DNA of 64,000 nt from CAVTWH01 sp963850915 (GCA_963850915.1 CAWKND010000011.1:248001-312000), one strand, 5' to 3'; positions 9,398 to 17,363 are shown, counted from the first letter of the stretch. The notes: generated by a model not told the origin, from the sequence alone. A program made the numbers and translations.

Positions 9398-10225
9398 ATG
9401 GCCACCTGGATCATCACCGGCTGCTCCACTGGTCTGGGCCGCGCGCTCGCCTCGGCAGCGCTGGAGCGCGGCGAGAACGTCGTCGTGACGGCACGTGACG
9501 TGTCAACGGTCGAGGACCTCGCTCGGTCCTACCCCGGCACCGCGCTCACCCTCCCGCTCGACGTCACCGACCACGCCCAGATCCAAGCTGTCGTACGCGC
9601 CGCCCGGGAGCGCTTCGGCACAGTCGACGTCCTGGTCAACAACGCGGGGCATGGCTACCGCGCGGCCGTCGAGGAGGCCGAACAGGATCGCGTTCACGAG
9701 CTGTTCGCCACCAACTTCTTCGGCCCGCTCGCGCTCATCCAGGCGGTACTGCCCGGGATGCGCGAGCAGCGCAACGGCACGATCGTGAACATCTCGTCAA
9801 TCGGGGCGCGCAGTTGCCCCATTGGAGCGGGCCTGTACGCGGCCACCAAGGCCGCACTTGAGGCATTGAGCGCTTCCCTGCGCAAGGAGGTCCAGCAGCT
9901 GGGGATCAGCGTTGTCGTCGTCGAGCCGGGCGCGTTTCGTACCAACTACAAGCGTTCCCTCGTCCAGTCTCGCGAGGCGATCAGCGACTACGCCGCCACG
10001 GTTGGCGCCCGCCGAAACGAGGACCCCGGTGAGGACGGCAACCAGCCTGGCGACCCGGCCAGGGCGGCGCAGGCGATCATCGCCGCTGTCGAAAGCCCCA
10101 GCACGCCGCTGACGCTGGTCCTCGGGGACGACGCGCTCAGCTGGTTCCGCGACGCCATGAAGGAACTCAACGCGGACGTTGATGCCTGGGAGGCGACCAG
10201 CCTCAGCACCAGCTTCCCCAACTGA
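9398..10225 (+). CDS. Short-chain dehydrogenase/reductase
   Basis: A 275-residue classical SDR. The nucleotide-binding motif TGCSTGLG is at residues 7-14, NNAG at 81-84, a Ser in NISSIG near 133, and the active-site Y147-x3-K151 in LYAATKAALEAL. The sequence after Gly-rich turn (VVVTARD) suggests NADP(H) preference. It resembles actinobacterial SDRs annotated loosely as oxidoreductases or retinol-dehydrogenase-like proteins; the substrate is unknown. An upstream extension to 9323 is open, but ATG 9398 is preceded by GCGAAAGG and starts directly with the Rossmann strand. It stands alone between the SnoaL-like gene and the tRNA-derived repeat at 10375. Confidence 0.9.
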   Translation: MATWIITGCSTGLGRALASAALERGENVVVTARDVSTVEDLARSYPGTALTLPLDVTDHAQIQAVVRAARERFGTVDVLVNNAGHGYRAAVEEAEQDRVHELFATNFFGPLALIQAVLPGMREQRNGTIVNISSIGARSCPIGAGLYAATKAALEALSASLRKEVQQLGISVVVVEPGAFRTNYKRSLVQSREAISDYAATVGARRNEDPGEDGNQPGDPARAAQAIIAAVESPSTPLTLVLGDDALSWFRDAMKELNADVDAWEATSLSTSFPN

Positions 10226-10374
10226 TCGGGCCAGCCAGAACCGCGCGAGATCGCGTCCGAGCTGGAAAGTGGATCATGAAGTGCCAAGCAGTTCCGGTCC
10301 TGACCCCACCCGGAGCCCGTGCGCCCCAGCCACTCCAGCACGAACACCACCGCCGGAAGGGGGCGCCCACACCC

Positions 10375-10471
10375 GCCCCACAAAAGATCAAGCCCGTATA
10401 GCCGGACGGCTATACGGGCTGGTCAGAACGGGTGCGCCGCCAGGGACTTGAACCCCGAACCCGCGGATTAA
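10375..10471. repeat. Left copy of tRNA-Lys-derived direct repeat (candidate att site)
   Basis: This 97-bp stretch matches 13811-13906 with only about three differences (one A insertion and two substitutions). It contains the terminator hairpin of tRNA-Lys and the tRNA 3' half from the anticodon loop to the discriminator base (10433-10471, minus strand). After 10471 the identity stops abruptly, so no complete tRNA can form here. A displaced tRNA 3' end at the far side of a segment is the classic footprint of site-specific integration into a tRNA gene. Confidence 0.85.
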
Positions 10472-10488
10472 AAGGCGGAAACTGGCCG

Positions 10489-10962
10489 ATGGTGGGTTTG
10501 ACATCACGCCGAGCCACCGCGGGCGCAACGCTGATTATCGGCTGGGCCCTGCTCATGCTCTCCGGCAGCTATCTGGCCACAGCTTCAGGACTCGCGGTCT
10601 GGGGCCACAGCACACCGATCATGTACCAAACCGCGACGATCGGCGGCCTCATGCTGCTCGCCGGTGTAACTGTCCTGCTGGCCAGACGGCTCGCCACCCG
10701 CACCGGCCGAATCCCGGCGATACACCCGCCATACGCGCTGCTAGGCGCAGCGACGCTCGCCCTGTTCGGCGTCGCGACCTTCGTTGACCTTCCACTGGCA
10801 GTCGGTCTGCTGTTTGAGCAGACCGGACTCTGGCGCCACGCGGCGGCCTTCACCACCGGCCTGATCGCAGTCAACTGCCTGACAATAGCCGCAGTTCAAT
10901 TCGCCGCGCCGATACACGGCCGCCGCACAGCCCCTACAACCAACGCGCAAGCATGGCGATAA
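10489..10962 (+). CDS. Small integral membrane protein, unknown function
   Basis: A 157-residue protein with about four hydrophobic segments (ATLIIGWALLMLSGSYLA, TIGGLMLLAGVTVLLA, YALLGAATLALFGVATF, FTTGLIAVNCLTIAAVQF). I do not recognise the family. The frame is open back through the tRNA-derived repeat, but ATG 10489 is the first start beyond it; no good ribosome site is visible. The gene sits directly inside the left end of the putative element, and its end overlaps the transposase fragment by 10 bp. It may be an element cargo gene or a remnant. Confidence 0.45.
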   Translation: MVGLTSRRATAGATLIIGWALLMLSGSYLATASGLAVWGHSTPIMYQTATIGGLMLLAGVTVLLARRLATRTGRIPAIHPPYALLGAATLALFGVATFVDLPLAVGLLFEQTGLWRHAAAFTTGLIAVNCLTIAAVQFAAPIHGRRTAPTTNAQAWR

Positions 10963-11255
10963 CGTTGGCGACACTGCTTGCGGTCGGTGTCTGCGCGTTC
11001 AGCGCGGCCGGACACAACACGGTGACCGCGATCGCCGACTGGGTCCGCCACCTGGATCCGGCGGCGCTGAGCTGTCTGGGCTGCCCGTTCGATCCGCTGA
11101 CCGGCCGTTACCGGGTTCCCGACGAACGGACTCTGCGGGATGCCTACGGCCGGGTCGATCCGAGTGTTCTGGCCGCTGTCGGCTACGGCTACGCAGCTAC
11201 GCGCCCGGCCCTGGAAACAGGTGCCCGTCCTACACTGCGCCACCGGCCGCGGTAA
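10953..11255 (+). pseudogene. Truncated ISAs1-type transposase (N-terminal associated domain only)
   Basis: The 100-residue frame resembles the N-terminal domain that precedes the DDE domain of ISAs1/H-repeat transposases: LATLLAVGVCAFSAAGHNTVTAIADWVRHLDP, then RVPDERTLRDAYGRVDPSVLAAV, matching the usual layout of a hydrophobic leader, an AIADW-like motif and the P-S-E-x-T-x-R region. Full-length enzymes are about 350-400 residues with a catalytic DDE triad. Here the frame ends without any DDE region, and downstream frames do not restore it. I call it a remnant. No terminal inverted repeats were found. Confidence 0.6.
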
Positions 11256-11699
11256 CCGCCCTGCGGTGGTACGCCGCCACCGGCCGCCTCCTGGATCGTG
11301 GGATGGCGGTTCAACACCATGTGCCGGCGTGAGCCGGTGTCGTATCCACATGGCCCGGTCGGAGTCGGACAGAACATGCGGAGACCGCATCGACCTGGCC
11401 GGTAACCACGAACGTGGGCCTCCCGGGGTGCGATCCGGTGGAACCTAGCCTCCCTCAAACTTCAGCTGCGCAAAACACAGGCAGTATCCAAGCACGAACA
11501 ACATGTCTACCTTGGCGACCGCAGATTTTTCACTAGACCTGGGGAGTTGGGACGGCGCACGACGGGGTCGCGGACGGCACCGGCGCCGCATCGTGGCGCT
11601 GCCGGGCGGCGAGGCCCGGTCCTCAGGCCGCTTATCGGCAAATCCAGCCTCGTCCCGGCTGGGTGCAGTCACGGCAAAGGCTCGCGGCACGCTCAACAG
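11256..11699. other. Interval without a convincing gene
   Basis: Short frames occur on both strands, but none has credible composition, motifs or a ribosome site. The interval probably holds eroded element DNA. Confidence 0.5.
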
Positions 11700-12308
11700 A
11701 AATCTCCTTCGGCGGAGCTAGACATTGCTGGCGTGCGGGTGTAACGTCGCTGCCGTTGCAGAGACAGGTAGTAGGTGCGGCAGGCGAACTGGCGCACATG
11801 AGGTACGACATGGCACCAGCAGTGCCCCGGGTTGACCGGGTCGCGAGGCCGAGTACGGGATCGAGGGCTTCGCGACAGTCCCCCGGGCGAGGTGGCCGCA
11901 CGTGGTCGCCGCAGTGCAGCACGACGCACGATCAGTACCAGGTTCGGCAAGGAGACACCGCATCACGCGACACCCGGGTAGGCCCATGGTTGCGAGGCCA
12001 GGAACGTGGCAGGGCTTCGCGACGGCACCCGGAGAACGGCCTGCGCGTCGGGCCGTTGCAGTACCGCAGGTTGACAGGTAGTTGGTTAGTTCGTTGCGAG
12101 AGGAGTAGGTGCCATCGGATCCCCGCCGGCGCGGTATGGCCGGTGGGTGCTGGCCCAGGATGGAAGGTGGTCCCCGGTCAAATCCACACGTACACCCGGC
12201 AACACCAGCAGTTGCTGGTCGGGAAGACGGTAAGCCGGCACTGCAGCCGGCGATGGTATGTGTTCGAAACTCTCTTCAGGGTCCCGGCGCCTGTAGGCGC
12301 CGGGACCC
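11700..12308 (+). ncRNA. Candidate long structured leader or non-coding RNA upstream of the MerR gene
   Basis: About 600 bp without a credible gene contain repeated structure. Two similar hairpins occur 148 bp apart: 11841-11875 and 11990-12022, each with left arm (T/T)(C/T)GCGAGGCC and right arm GGGCTTCGCGA, and each flanked by CCCGGG-like sequence. A second pair of direct repeats surrounds them: GCCGTTGCAG at 11752 and 12052, followed by GACAGGTAGT at 11763 and 12073. A 14-bp palindrome CCAGCAGTTGCTGG lies near 12205, and a perfect attenuator-like hairpin at 12279-12308 precedes the MerR ribosome site. I do not recognise a known riboswitch. Orientation is inferred from the downstream gene. 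Confidence 0.35.
12279..12308 (+). terminator. Perfect hairpin just before the MerR-type gene (attenuator candidate)
   Basis: A 13-bp perfect stem (12279-12291 with 12296-12308) with loop TGTA ends 28 bp before the TTG start. There is no T-run. It could terminate upstream transcription or act as an attenuator of the regulator gene. Confidence 0.6.
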
Positions 12309-12335
12309 TCGACCTATCTCACCGGAAAGGCGGAC

Positions 12336-12677
12336 TTGAGCACAGATCCAACGGCTGCGGCCGGGAGACTCGACGACGAGGACTATCCCGCCTACACCAT
12401 GGGCCGAGCCGCCGACATGATCGGCGTCAGCCAGGCGTTTCTCCGCGCGGTGGAGGCGGCCAACCTGTTTGACGCGACCCGCTCCGAGGGCGGACACCGC
12501 CGCTACTCCCGCTACCAACTGCGCCTGGCCGCCCGAGTCCGGGAGATAGCCGACCAAGGCACCCCGGTCGACGCCGCCTGCCGCATCGTCATCCTCGAAG
12601 ACCAACTCCACGAAGCCCTCATCCTCAACCAGCGCTACGAGCGCGACGCACAGCAGCCACCCACAGACCCGAAATGA
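12336..12677 (+). CDS. Small MerR-type helix-turn-helix regulator
   Basis: A 113-residue protein with a MerR-like winged helix: YTMGRAADMIGVSQAFLRAVEAANLFDATRSEGGHRRYSRYQLRLAARV. The GGHRRYS motif is diagnostic. After the DNA-binding domain comes a short helical segment (VREIADQGTPVDAACRIVILEDQLHEAL) instead of a ligand-binding domain, as in the short MerR-like regulators common in actinomycetes. The start is TTG 12336 with ribosome site GGAAAGG at 12323-12329. It lies in the putative tRNA-Lys element behind a long structured leader and upstream of a GlsB-type stress membrane protein. Its target is unknown; control of the neighbouring gene is a guess from position. Confidence 0.8.
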   Translation: MSTDPTAAAGRLDDEDYPAYTMGRAADMIGVSQAFLRAVEAANLFDATRSEGGHRRYSRYQLRLAARVREIADQGTPVDAACRIVILEDQLHEALILNQRYERDAQQPPTDPK

Positions 12678-13037
12678 CGCTTGAATCCACCGGGGGTTGA
12701 GCTAGCGGCAGATCTGGTCCAACTGTGAGGATCATCAGGTGCTGCCCCTGGGTCGTGGCCTGACCCGCGTCCAACTGGCCTTGCTGCCTTTGGATTGATC
12801 TGTCGACTACGGCCCGGGCCGGTGCTTGCTGCCGCCGGGCCGAGCAGACGTGTCCCGATAGGGGCCTTGCCGCACAAGGCAACCGTCACAGTTCCGACCG
12901 TCGCGCCACGCTGTCGGAAGTCGCGATCTGTTGCCGAGCCGGAAACAGAGCCTGGTCGCACGTGTTTTGAACAGTGCCGATGAGGGAATGACAGGGTCTG
13001 AAGTCGTCCCCAAAATCCCCCGACCAAGGTGGCACTT
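12678..13037. other. Interval without a convincing gene
   Basis: About 360 bp between the MerR-type gene and the GlsB-type gene. I see no gene. The interval presumably carries the promoter for the downstream gene; I could not pick out promoter boxes with confidence. Confidence 0.45.
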
Positions 13038-13319
13038 ATGCACATCACCATCGCCGTCATCATCTGGACAATCATCATCGGTGCGATCATCGGCGCGCTC
13101 GGCCGGCTGGTGGTTCCCGGCCGGCAGAACATGAGCATCTGGCTGACCATCGTCATCGGTATCGTCGCCGCGTTCGTCGGGTTCCTGATCGCGTCCGCGC
13201 TCGGCGTGGCCCACACCTCCGGCATCAACTGGATCGAGCACCTCATCCAGGTTGTCCTCGCCGCGATCGGTGTCGCCCTGGTCGCTGGCGTCGGCGGCCG
13301 ACGCGGCAGCCGCGTCTAA
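13038..13319 (+). CDS. GlsB/YeaQ/YmgE family stress-response membrane protein
   Basis: A 93-residue protein with three hydrophobic segments: IAVIIWTIIIGAIIGALGRLVVPG, MSIWLTIVIGIVAAFVGFLIASALG, and IQVVLAAIGVALVAGVG. The first-loop signature GRLVVPGRQ and the glycine-rich helices match transglycosylase-associated GlsB/YeaQ proteins, which are small inner-membrane proteins induced by envelope or general stress. Their exact activity is unknown. ATG 13038 follows AAGGTGG; a GTG three codons upstream is possible but worse placed. A hairpin terminator follows at 13335-13367. It may be cargo of the putative tRNA-Lys element. Confidence 0.85.
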   Translation: MHITIAVIIWTIIIGAIIGALGRLVVPGRQNMSIWLTIVIGIVAAFVGFLIASALGVAHTSGINWIEHLIQVVLAAIGVALVAGVGGRRGSRV

Positions 13320-13334
13320 CAACACGCACACAGC

Positions 13335-13367
13335 CGGGCGGGTCGGGCACGTGTCCCGGCCCGCCCG
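13335..13367 (+). terminator. Hairpin terminator after the GlsB-type gene
   Basis: A 13-bp stem with one G-U pair (13335-13347 with 13355-13367) begins 16 bp after the stop and is followed by TCCTTG. Confidence 0.75.
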
Positions 13368-13810
13368 TCCTTGCTCGTCGACAGTCTGCGCCGTCCAGCG
13401 CCCAGTGGCTCCCGTCGGGGCTGAGCGCGTTCCGCCCTGGTGTCTGATCGACGATTGACGTGAGCCCAATCCGCTTGTTGCCCACGACCAATGACAAACC
13501 TGGCGAGCGTATCTACGCATCGTTGGCACATAGTCGAAAGGGACTGCACCCGGTTGGGTTGACTCGCGGTGTTCGGTGATCAGGCCACCCAAACCACAGC
13601 TGACATGATCATCGCCGCTGCCCGGGGAACGCTGTCGCCCAACTACAACGCACCCGTGACCCACACATCGACGCACACCTCCGCAGCCGACTACGGCCAA
13701 ACCTGAGGAACGACCGCAGCGCAGAGCACCTGCCGCACACCTGGCCCACCCGAAGCGAACGAGCAGCAGGCAAGGCGACGACCAACGTGCCTCAGAAGTG
13801 CCTCACACAT
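13368..13810. other. Interval without a convincing gene
   Basis: About 440 bp between the GlsB-type terminator and the right tRNA-derived repeat. No frame here has credible coding features on either strand. Confidence 0.5.
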
Positions 13811-13906
13811 GCCCCACAAAGATCCAGCCCGTATAGCCGGAAGGCTATACGGGCTGGTCAGAACGGGTGCGCCGCCAGGGACTTGAACCCCGAACCCGCG
13901 GATTAA
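13811..13906. repeat. Right copy of tRNA-Lys-derived direct repeat (candidate att site)
   Basis: This copy is joined to the intact 5' half of tRNA-Lys and so forms the functional gene. It matches 10375-10471 almost perfectly up to the base before the anticodon-stem 5' strand, where identity ends. Confidence 0.85.
13824..13857 (-). terminator. tRNA-Lys terminator hairpin
   Basis: A perfect 15-bp stem (13824-13838 with 13843-13857, 4-base loop) lies just beyond the tRNA 3' end. On the minus strand it is followed by ATCTTTG. A nearly identical hairpin is in the left repeat at about 10387-10422. Confidence 0.8.
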
Positions 13907-13940
13907 GAGTCCGCTGCTCTGCCAATTGAGCTAGCGGCGC
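13868..13940 (-). tRNA. tRNA-Lys (anticodon CTT)
   Basis: A 73-base class I tRNA. The acceptor arms GCGCCGC and GCGGCGC pair fully, the anticodon loop reads CTCTTAA (anticodon CTT, codon AAG), the T arm contains GGTTCAAGTCC, and the discriminator is A. CCA is not encoded. Upstream on the minus strand a promoter-like TTGGAA (13984-13989) and TAGGGT (13959-13964) are present, with 19-bp spacing. The 3' half is duplicated 3.4 kb away, so it may have served as an integration site. Confidence 0.95.
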
Positions 13941-14133
13941 TCACTGACAACGGGTGAAACCCTAGCACGCACCCCGGCGCCAGTTCCAACGGGTTCAGCA
14001 CACCGGGGAACCGGACGTCAAGTCGGAAACCGGGCCAAGCGCCATCCGGCACGTACATGTCGGGTCCGGCGGCGAACAGCGGCGAACCGCCCCCGGCGGG
14101 TACCAGGGACGGTTCGCTCTGCCTGTGGCCGGT

Positions 14134-15681
14134 CTACCGATAGCCGGCGGCGACGATGTTCGCCTGCACCGCGTTCTCGGTGGCGTCCGACGGGTAACCG
14201 GAGGTCATCACCCCTTCGTAGAAGGTACCGGCGGCCTTGATGCTGTTGTCCCCACCGGTACCGAGGATGATGGCGCCCTCCTTCTTCATCGGGTTGTACC
14301 CCGAAACGTTGGGGCGTACCCCGTTGTAGAAGGTGGACAGGCTGCCCGACTGGGCGTTGCCGGCCCGGATGGCCCAGTTGTTCGCCTTGCCCTTGATGAC
14401 GGCGGTCAGGTACCGGTTGCTGACGCTCGGGTCGTTGGCGTTGTAGTGCTGGTTCACCCCGGAGAACATGCCGTTCTCGAAGTCGGCCATGACCCAGGGC
14501 CCGCTGCCGGCGCCGTAGCCCCAGTTGGTGCTGTTGCCGAAGTAGATGGCCTCCATGGTGCCGTTGCCGTCGTCGTTGCCGGTTGTCTCGGCGTTGCCGT
14601 AGTCGAAGCAGCAGCCGCCGTTGTAGTGGGTACCGTCGACGATCGCGTACATCCCCTCCGGCTGGTCACCGGTCGCGATGCCGTTCGTCTTGTCGTTGCG
14701 GTACCCGACGCCGGGAACCACGTACACGCCGTACGCCTTCTGGCCGTTGACCGTCGTCGGGGCCGCGGTCGCGTTCGCGAGGTTGTCGGCGCCGCCCGCG
14801 GCCGGGCCGGTGAAGTGGCCGGCCGGCGCCTGGGTGAGGTGGTTACCCCGGCCGGACTGGTCATAGATGACGGTGATGACGCAGGTCGTGCCGGAACAGA
14901 AGGAGTCCTGCGCGGCGGCGTTGGCCACCCCGCCCGGGGTCAGCGGGGCGATGTTGCGGGTGGTGTTGTCCGACGCGCGCCGGACCTGGTACAGGCTGCC
15001 GTTGTACGCGGCGTACAGCGCCCGGGTGGTGCTGTGCGCGGCCACACAGGGCGTACCGCCGGCGGCGTAGATGTCGCAAGGAAGCTGGGTCGAGCCGGTG
15101 ACGTAGTTGAAGGAGATCTGCATCCGGGCGATGTCTGAGCAGGTCTCCTGCACGATCGGGTTATTGCCGGCGGTCGAGCCGTCCTGGTCGCTGACGCAGA
15201 GGTTCGTGGCGACGCTGGTGACGCGGAACTTGCCCGGTGTCGCGGCGGACGCGGTGAAGCTCCACTCCCGGTTGGTCTGTGGGGATCCGCAGCTGTACTG
15301 CTGCAGTTGCAGCCCCGAGGTGACGGCGCCGGACGGGACGTCAACGCACTTGCCGCTGCCGACATTCACCAGTCCGTACCCGCTGCCGCTGACCACCACC
15401 TGCCACTGCTGGCGGGTCGCTCCGGCCACGCACGCGGCCTGCGTCAACAGCGTGCCGTTCGCGGTCGAAGTGCCGGGTACCTCGATGCACTTGCCACTGG
15501 CCCCGGGGACCAGGGTGTAGACGCCGCCGGCCGCCGGGGTACTGGCCGCCTGCGAGGGGAGCGCCACGGCCAGTACCGCGGCGATCGGGATCAGTACCGC
15601 CGCCACCACGAGTGGAATCCGCCGCGATCTGGTTCGCGCCGCCACGGGCCTGCTGTTGGACGGGTCTGGATAGCTGGACAT
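14134..15681 (-). CDS. Secreted alpha-L-arabinofuranosidase B (GH54) with N-terminal ricin-type lectin domain
   Basis: A 515-residue secreted enzyme. Residues 1-45 form a signal peptide with basic region RTRSRRIP, a hydrophobic core and cleavage near PSQAAS. Residues about 50-180 are a ricin-B-type carbohydrate-binding domain with QxW-like motifs (RQQWQVV, NREWSF). From about 195 the GH54 catalytic domain runs to the end: CDIYAAGGTPCVAAHSTTRALY, YDQSGRGNHL, and the hallmark GGCCFDYGNAE with its vicinal Cys pair, followed by GTMEAIYFG, which should hold the nucleophile Glu. It would release arabinose from arabinan or arabinoxylan outside the cell. Fungal AbfB has the arabinose-binding domain at the C-terminus, so the order here is different. 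Confidence 0.9.
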   Translation of the reverse strand: MSSYPDPSNSRPVAARTRSRRIPLVVAAVLIPIAAVLAVALPSQAASTPAAGGVYTLVPGASGKCIEVPGTSTANGTLLTQAACVAGATRQQWQVVVSGSGYGLVNVGSGKCVDVPSGAVTSGLQLQQYSCGSPQTNREWSFTASAATPGKFRVTSVATNLCVSDQDGSTAGNNPIVQETCSDIARMQISFNYVTGSTQLPCDIYAAGGTPCVAAHSTTRALYAAYNGSLYQVRRASDNTTRNIAPLTPGGVANAAAQDSFCSGTTCVITVIYDQSGRGNHLTQAPAGHFTGPAAGGADNLANATAAPTTVNGQKAYGVYVVPGVGYRNDKTNGIATGDQPEGMYAIVDGTHYNGGCCFDYGNAETTGNDDGNGTMEAIYFGNSTNWGYGAGSGPWVMADFENGMFSGVNQHYNANDPSVSNRYLTAVIKGKANNWAIRAGNAQSGSLSTFYNGVRPNVSGYNPMKKEGAIILGTGGDNSIKAAGTFYEGVMTSGYPSDATENAVQANIVAAGYR

Positions 15682-15872
15682 TGAGCGTCAGATCCTTTGC
15701 GTGGAAGTGCTGCGCGCCAGCAGCGGCAGGCCCATCCAAGGGGGGCGGGCAACCGCGGTGGAGTGCGCGGCTACCCGATGGGCCCGTAGTAGACGCGGGA
15801 ACCGGGGTACGGATAACGGATCGGCGGCGTGGCCGTACCGGGGGCCGGCCGATCACCTCCGGGCGCGGAGCG

Positions 15873-16322
15873 CTACGGGCGCGAGTCGTTGCGCAGCAGG
15901 CGGCTGGCGAGGGTGGCGAGCCGCGCCCGCTCCGTGTTGGTGAGCGGTTCGGTGATGGCGGCCATCCGGCGGTTGAACTTCGCCGAGACCACCTCGGTCA
16001 ACTCCCGCCCGGCGTCGGTGATCGAGACGTGCACCGCGCGCCGGTCCCGGCTGCTGGCGGTACGGCGTACCAGCCCGCGTCGCTCGGCCCGGTCGACCAG
16101 GCCGCTGACGCTGGACTTGTCGAGGTTGAGGAAGCCGCCGAGTTCGTTCATCGTCGGCTCCCGATCGCGCAGGATCCCCAGCAGCCGCGTCTGCACGATC
16201 GACAGGTCATGGTCGGCGGTGGCCTCGGCGAGCGCCGCCTGGACCAGGAAGCTCAGCTGGGCAAGGGCATCGACGAGGTCGCTGTCACTGTCGGGTTCAT
16301 CGCTCGCGGTGGGCTGCGGCAC
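15873..16322 (-). CDS. MarR-family transcriptional regulator
   Basis: A 149-residue winged-helix protein of the MarR family, usually a dimeric repressor released by phenolic or oxidative ligands. Typical stretches are LSIVQTRLLGILRDREPTMNELGGFLNLDKSSVSGLVDRAERRGLV (recognition region) and the wing RRTASSRDRRAVHVSITDAGREL. The start is GTG 16322. It is divergent from the dehydrogenase at 16404, and the 81-bp gap holds a palindrome centred at 16362 that is very likely its operator for both genes. No Cys in the sensing position is obvious, so redox sensing is not indicated. Confidence 0.92.
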   Translation of the reverse strand: MPQPTASDEPDSDSDLVDALAQLSFLVQAALAEATADHDLSIVQTRLLGILRDREPTMNELGGFLNLDKSSVSGLVDRAERRGLVRRTASSRDRRAVHVSITDAGRELTEVVSAKFNRRMAAITEPLTNTERARLATLASRLLRNDSRP

Positions 16323-16343
16323 CCCGCCAGCCTACTTGAAATG

Positions 16344-16380
16344 GTACGTGAGACCAACTACATTAGTTCGTGTCACGTAC
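16344..16380. promoter_or_regulatory. Palindromic operator between marR-type gene and dehydrogenase
   Basis: Two nested inverted repeats share one centre at 16362: an outer pair GTACGTGA (16344-16351) / TCACGTAC (16373-16380) and an inner pair AACTA (16356-16360) / TAGTT (16364-16368). The inner core resembles the AT-rich half-sites bound by MarR proteins. It is placed to control both divergent promoters. Confidence 0.75.
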
Positions 16381-16403
16381 TAACTTGCCACCAGAGGAGA
16401 GCC

Positions 16404-17363
16404 ATGCACGCCGCCGTGGTCCACTCGTTCGACCGGCCGCCCCGGTACGACTCCTTCCCGGTACCGCAGCCGACCGGCGAAGACGAGGCGCTGGTCGACG
16501 TCGTCGCGGCCGGGCTGCACCCGCGGGTACGCAGCGGCGCCGCCGGTTCGCACTACACCTCCACCGGCGTACTCCCGATGGTCCCGGGCATCGACGGCGT
16601 GGGCCGGCTGGCGGATGGGCGGCTGGTCTACTTCGTCGCCCCGGACGACGCGCCCGGATCCATGGCCGACAAGGCACTCGTCGACATCAGGCGCACCATC
16701 GAGCTCCCCGCCGGGGTGGATCCGGTCCGGATCGCCGCGACGATGAACCCGGCGATGTCCTCCTGGGTGGCGCTGCGCCGCCGGGTACCCCTGCAGCCGG
16801 GCCAGTCCGTGCTGATCCTCGGCGCCACCGGGAACGCCGGGCAGCTGGCCATCCAGGTCGCCAAGCGCCTGGGCGCCGGCCGGGTCATCGGTGCCGGCCG
16901 GGACGCGACCCGCCTGGCGGCGCTGCCTGCCATGGGTGCGGACGGGACGGTCGCGCTGACCGCCGACCCGGCCGCGACCGCTGCGGCACTCGCCGAGAGC
17001 GCGGCCGAGGTCGACATCGTCATCGACTACCTCTGGGGCGCTCCGGCGGCCGCCGCGATCATGGCGCTGCTGCGCGGTCGCGCGGACCGCAGCCGCGAAC
17101 TCAACTGGATCCAGATCGGCTCGATGGCCGGCCCGACCATTGAACTGCCGTCGGTTGCCCTGCGCTCAGCCAACTTCCGCCTCCAGGGCAACGGGCAGGG
17201 CGCCGTCTCCACCCGCGCCTACCTCGCCGAACTGCCGTCGCTGGTTGACGAGATCGAGAGCGGCGCCATCTCCGTCAGTACCCGCACCGCTCCCCTGGCC
17301 GACGTCGAATCGACCTGGACAGCACCAGAGACCCCCGCCGTCCGTACCGTCCTGCTTCCCTGA
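16404..17363 (+). CDS. Medium-chain dehydrogenase/reductase, quinone-oxidoreductase type
   Basis: A 319-residue NADPH-dependent MDR enzyme. A GroES-like N-terminal domain (residues about 1-110) lacks the structural and catalytic zinc Cys residues of alcohol dehydrogenases. The Rossmann domain starts with LILGATGNAGQLAIQVAKRLGA and GRVIGAGRD, whose Arg suggests NADP(H). This places it with zinc-independent quinone oxidoreductases, which reduce quinones or enones. ATG 16404 has a good ribosome site (AGAGGAG). It is divergently paired with the MarR-type repressor, so induction by an electrophile or quinone is a fair inference. Confidence 0.88.
   Translation: MHAAVVHSFDRPPRYDSFPVPQPTGEDEALVDVVAAGLHPRVRSGAAGSHYTSTGVLPMVPGIDGVGRLADGRLVYFVAPDDAPGSMADKALVDIRRTIELPAGVDPVRIAATMNPAMSSWVALRRRVPLQPGQSVLILGATGNAGQLAIQVAKRLGAGRVIGAGRDATRLAALPAMGADGTVALTADPAATAAALAESAAEVDIVIDYLWGAPAAAAIMALLRGRADRSRELNWIQIGSMAGPTIELPSVALRSANFRLQGNGQGAVSTRAYLAELPSLVDEIESGAISVSTRTAPLADVESTWTAPETPAVRTVLLP

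Larger units (their letters stand above)
10472..13906. mobile_element. Putative decayed integrated element in tRNA-Lys (about 3.4 kb)
   Basis: The segment between the two tRNA-Lys-derived repeats is 3435 bp from repeat to repeat. It contains a small membrane protein, a fragment of an ISAs1-type transposase, a MerR-type regulator with a long leader, a GlsB-type membrane protein and two stretches without genes. I see no integrase, excisionase or replication gene, so if it was an integrative element it has been reduced by deletion. An alternative is a local duplication of the tRNA 3' half unconnected with integration. Confidence 0.55.

Noticed and set aside
10433..10471. A second tRNA-Lys gene
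   Set aside because: Only the 3' half and terminator are present; the sequence after 10471 cannot complete the anticodon stem, D arm or acceptor 5' strand.
11830..12030. A decayed cold-shock protein gene (GF..GG..VV-like reading of the repeats)
   Set aside because: The resemblance is limited to a few residues and is not kept between the two repeats; the RNP motifs are absent.
11663..12472. A 269-codon open frame across the leader region
   Set aside because: It has an atypical Arg/Gly-rich composition, no ribosome site or motif, and runs into the MerR gene in another frame. Repeated hairpins explain the region better.
12807..13700. A minus-strand frame opposite the GlsB-type gene
   Set aside because: It is the antisense of a convincing short membrane-protein gene with a ribosome site and terminator; composition is random.
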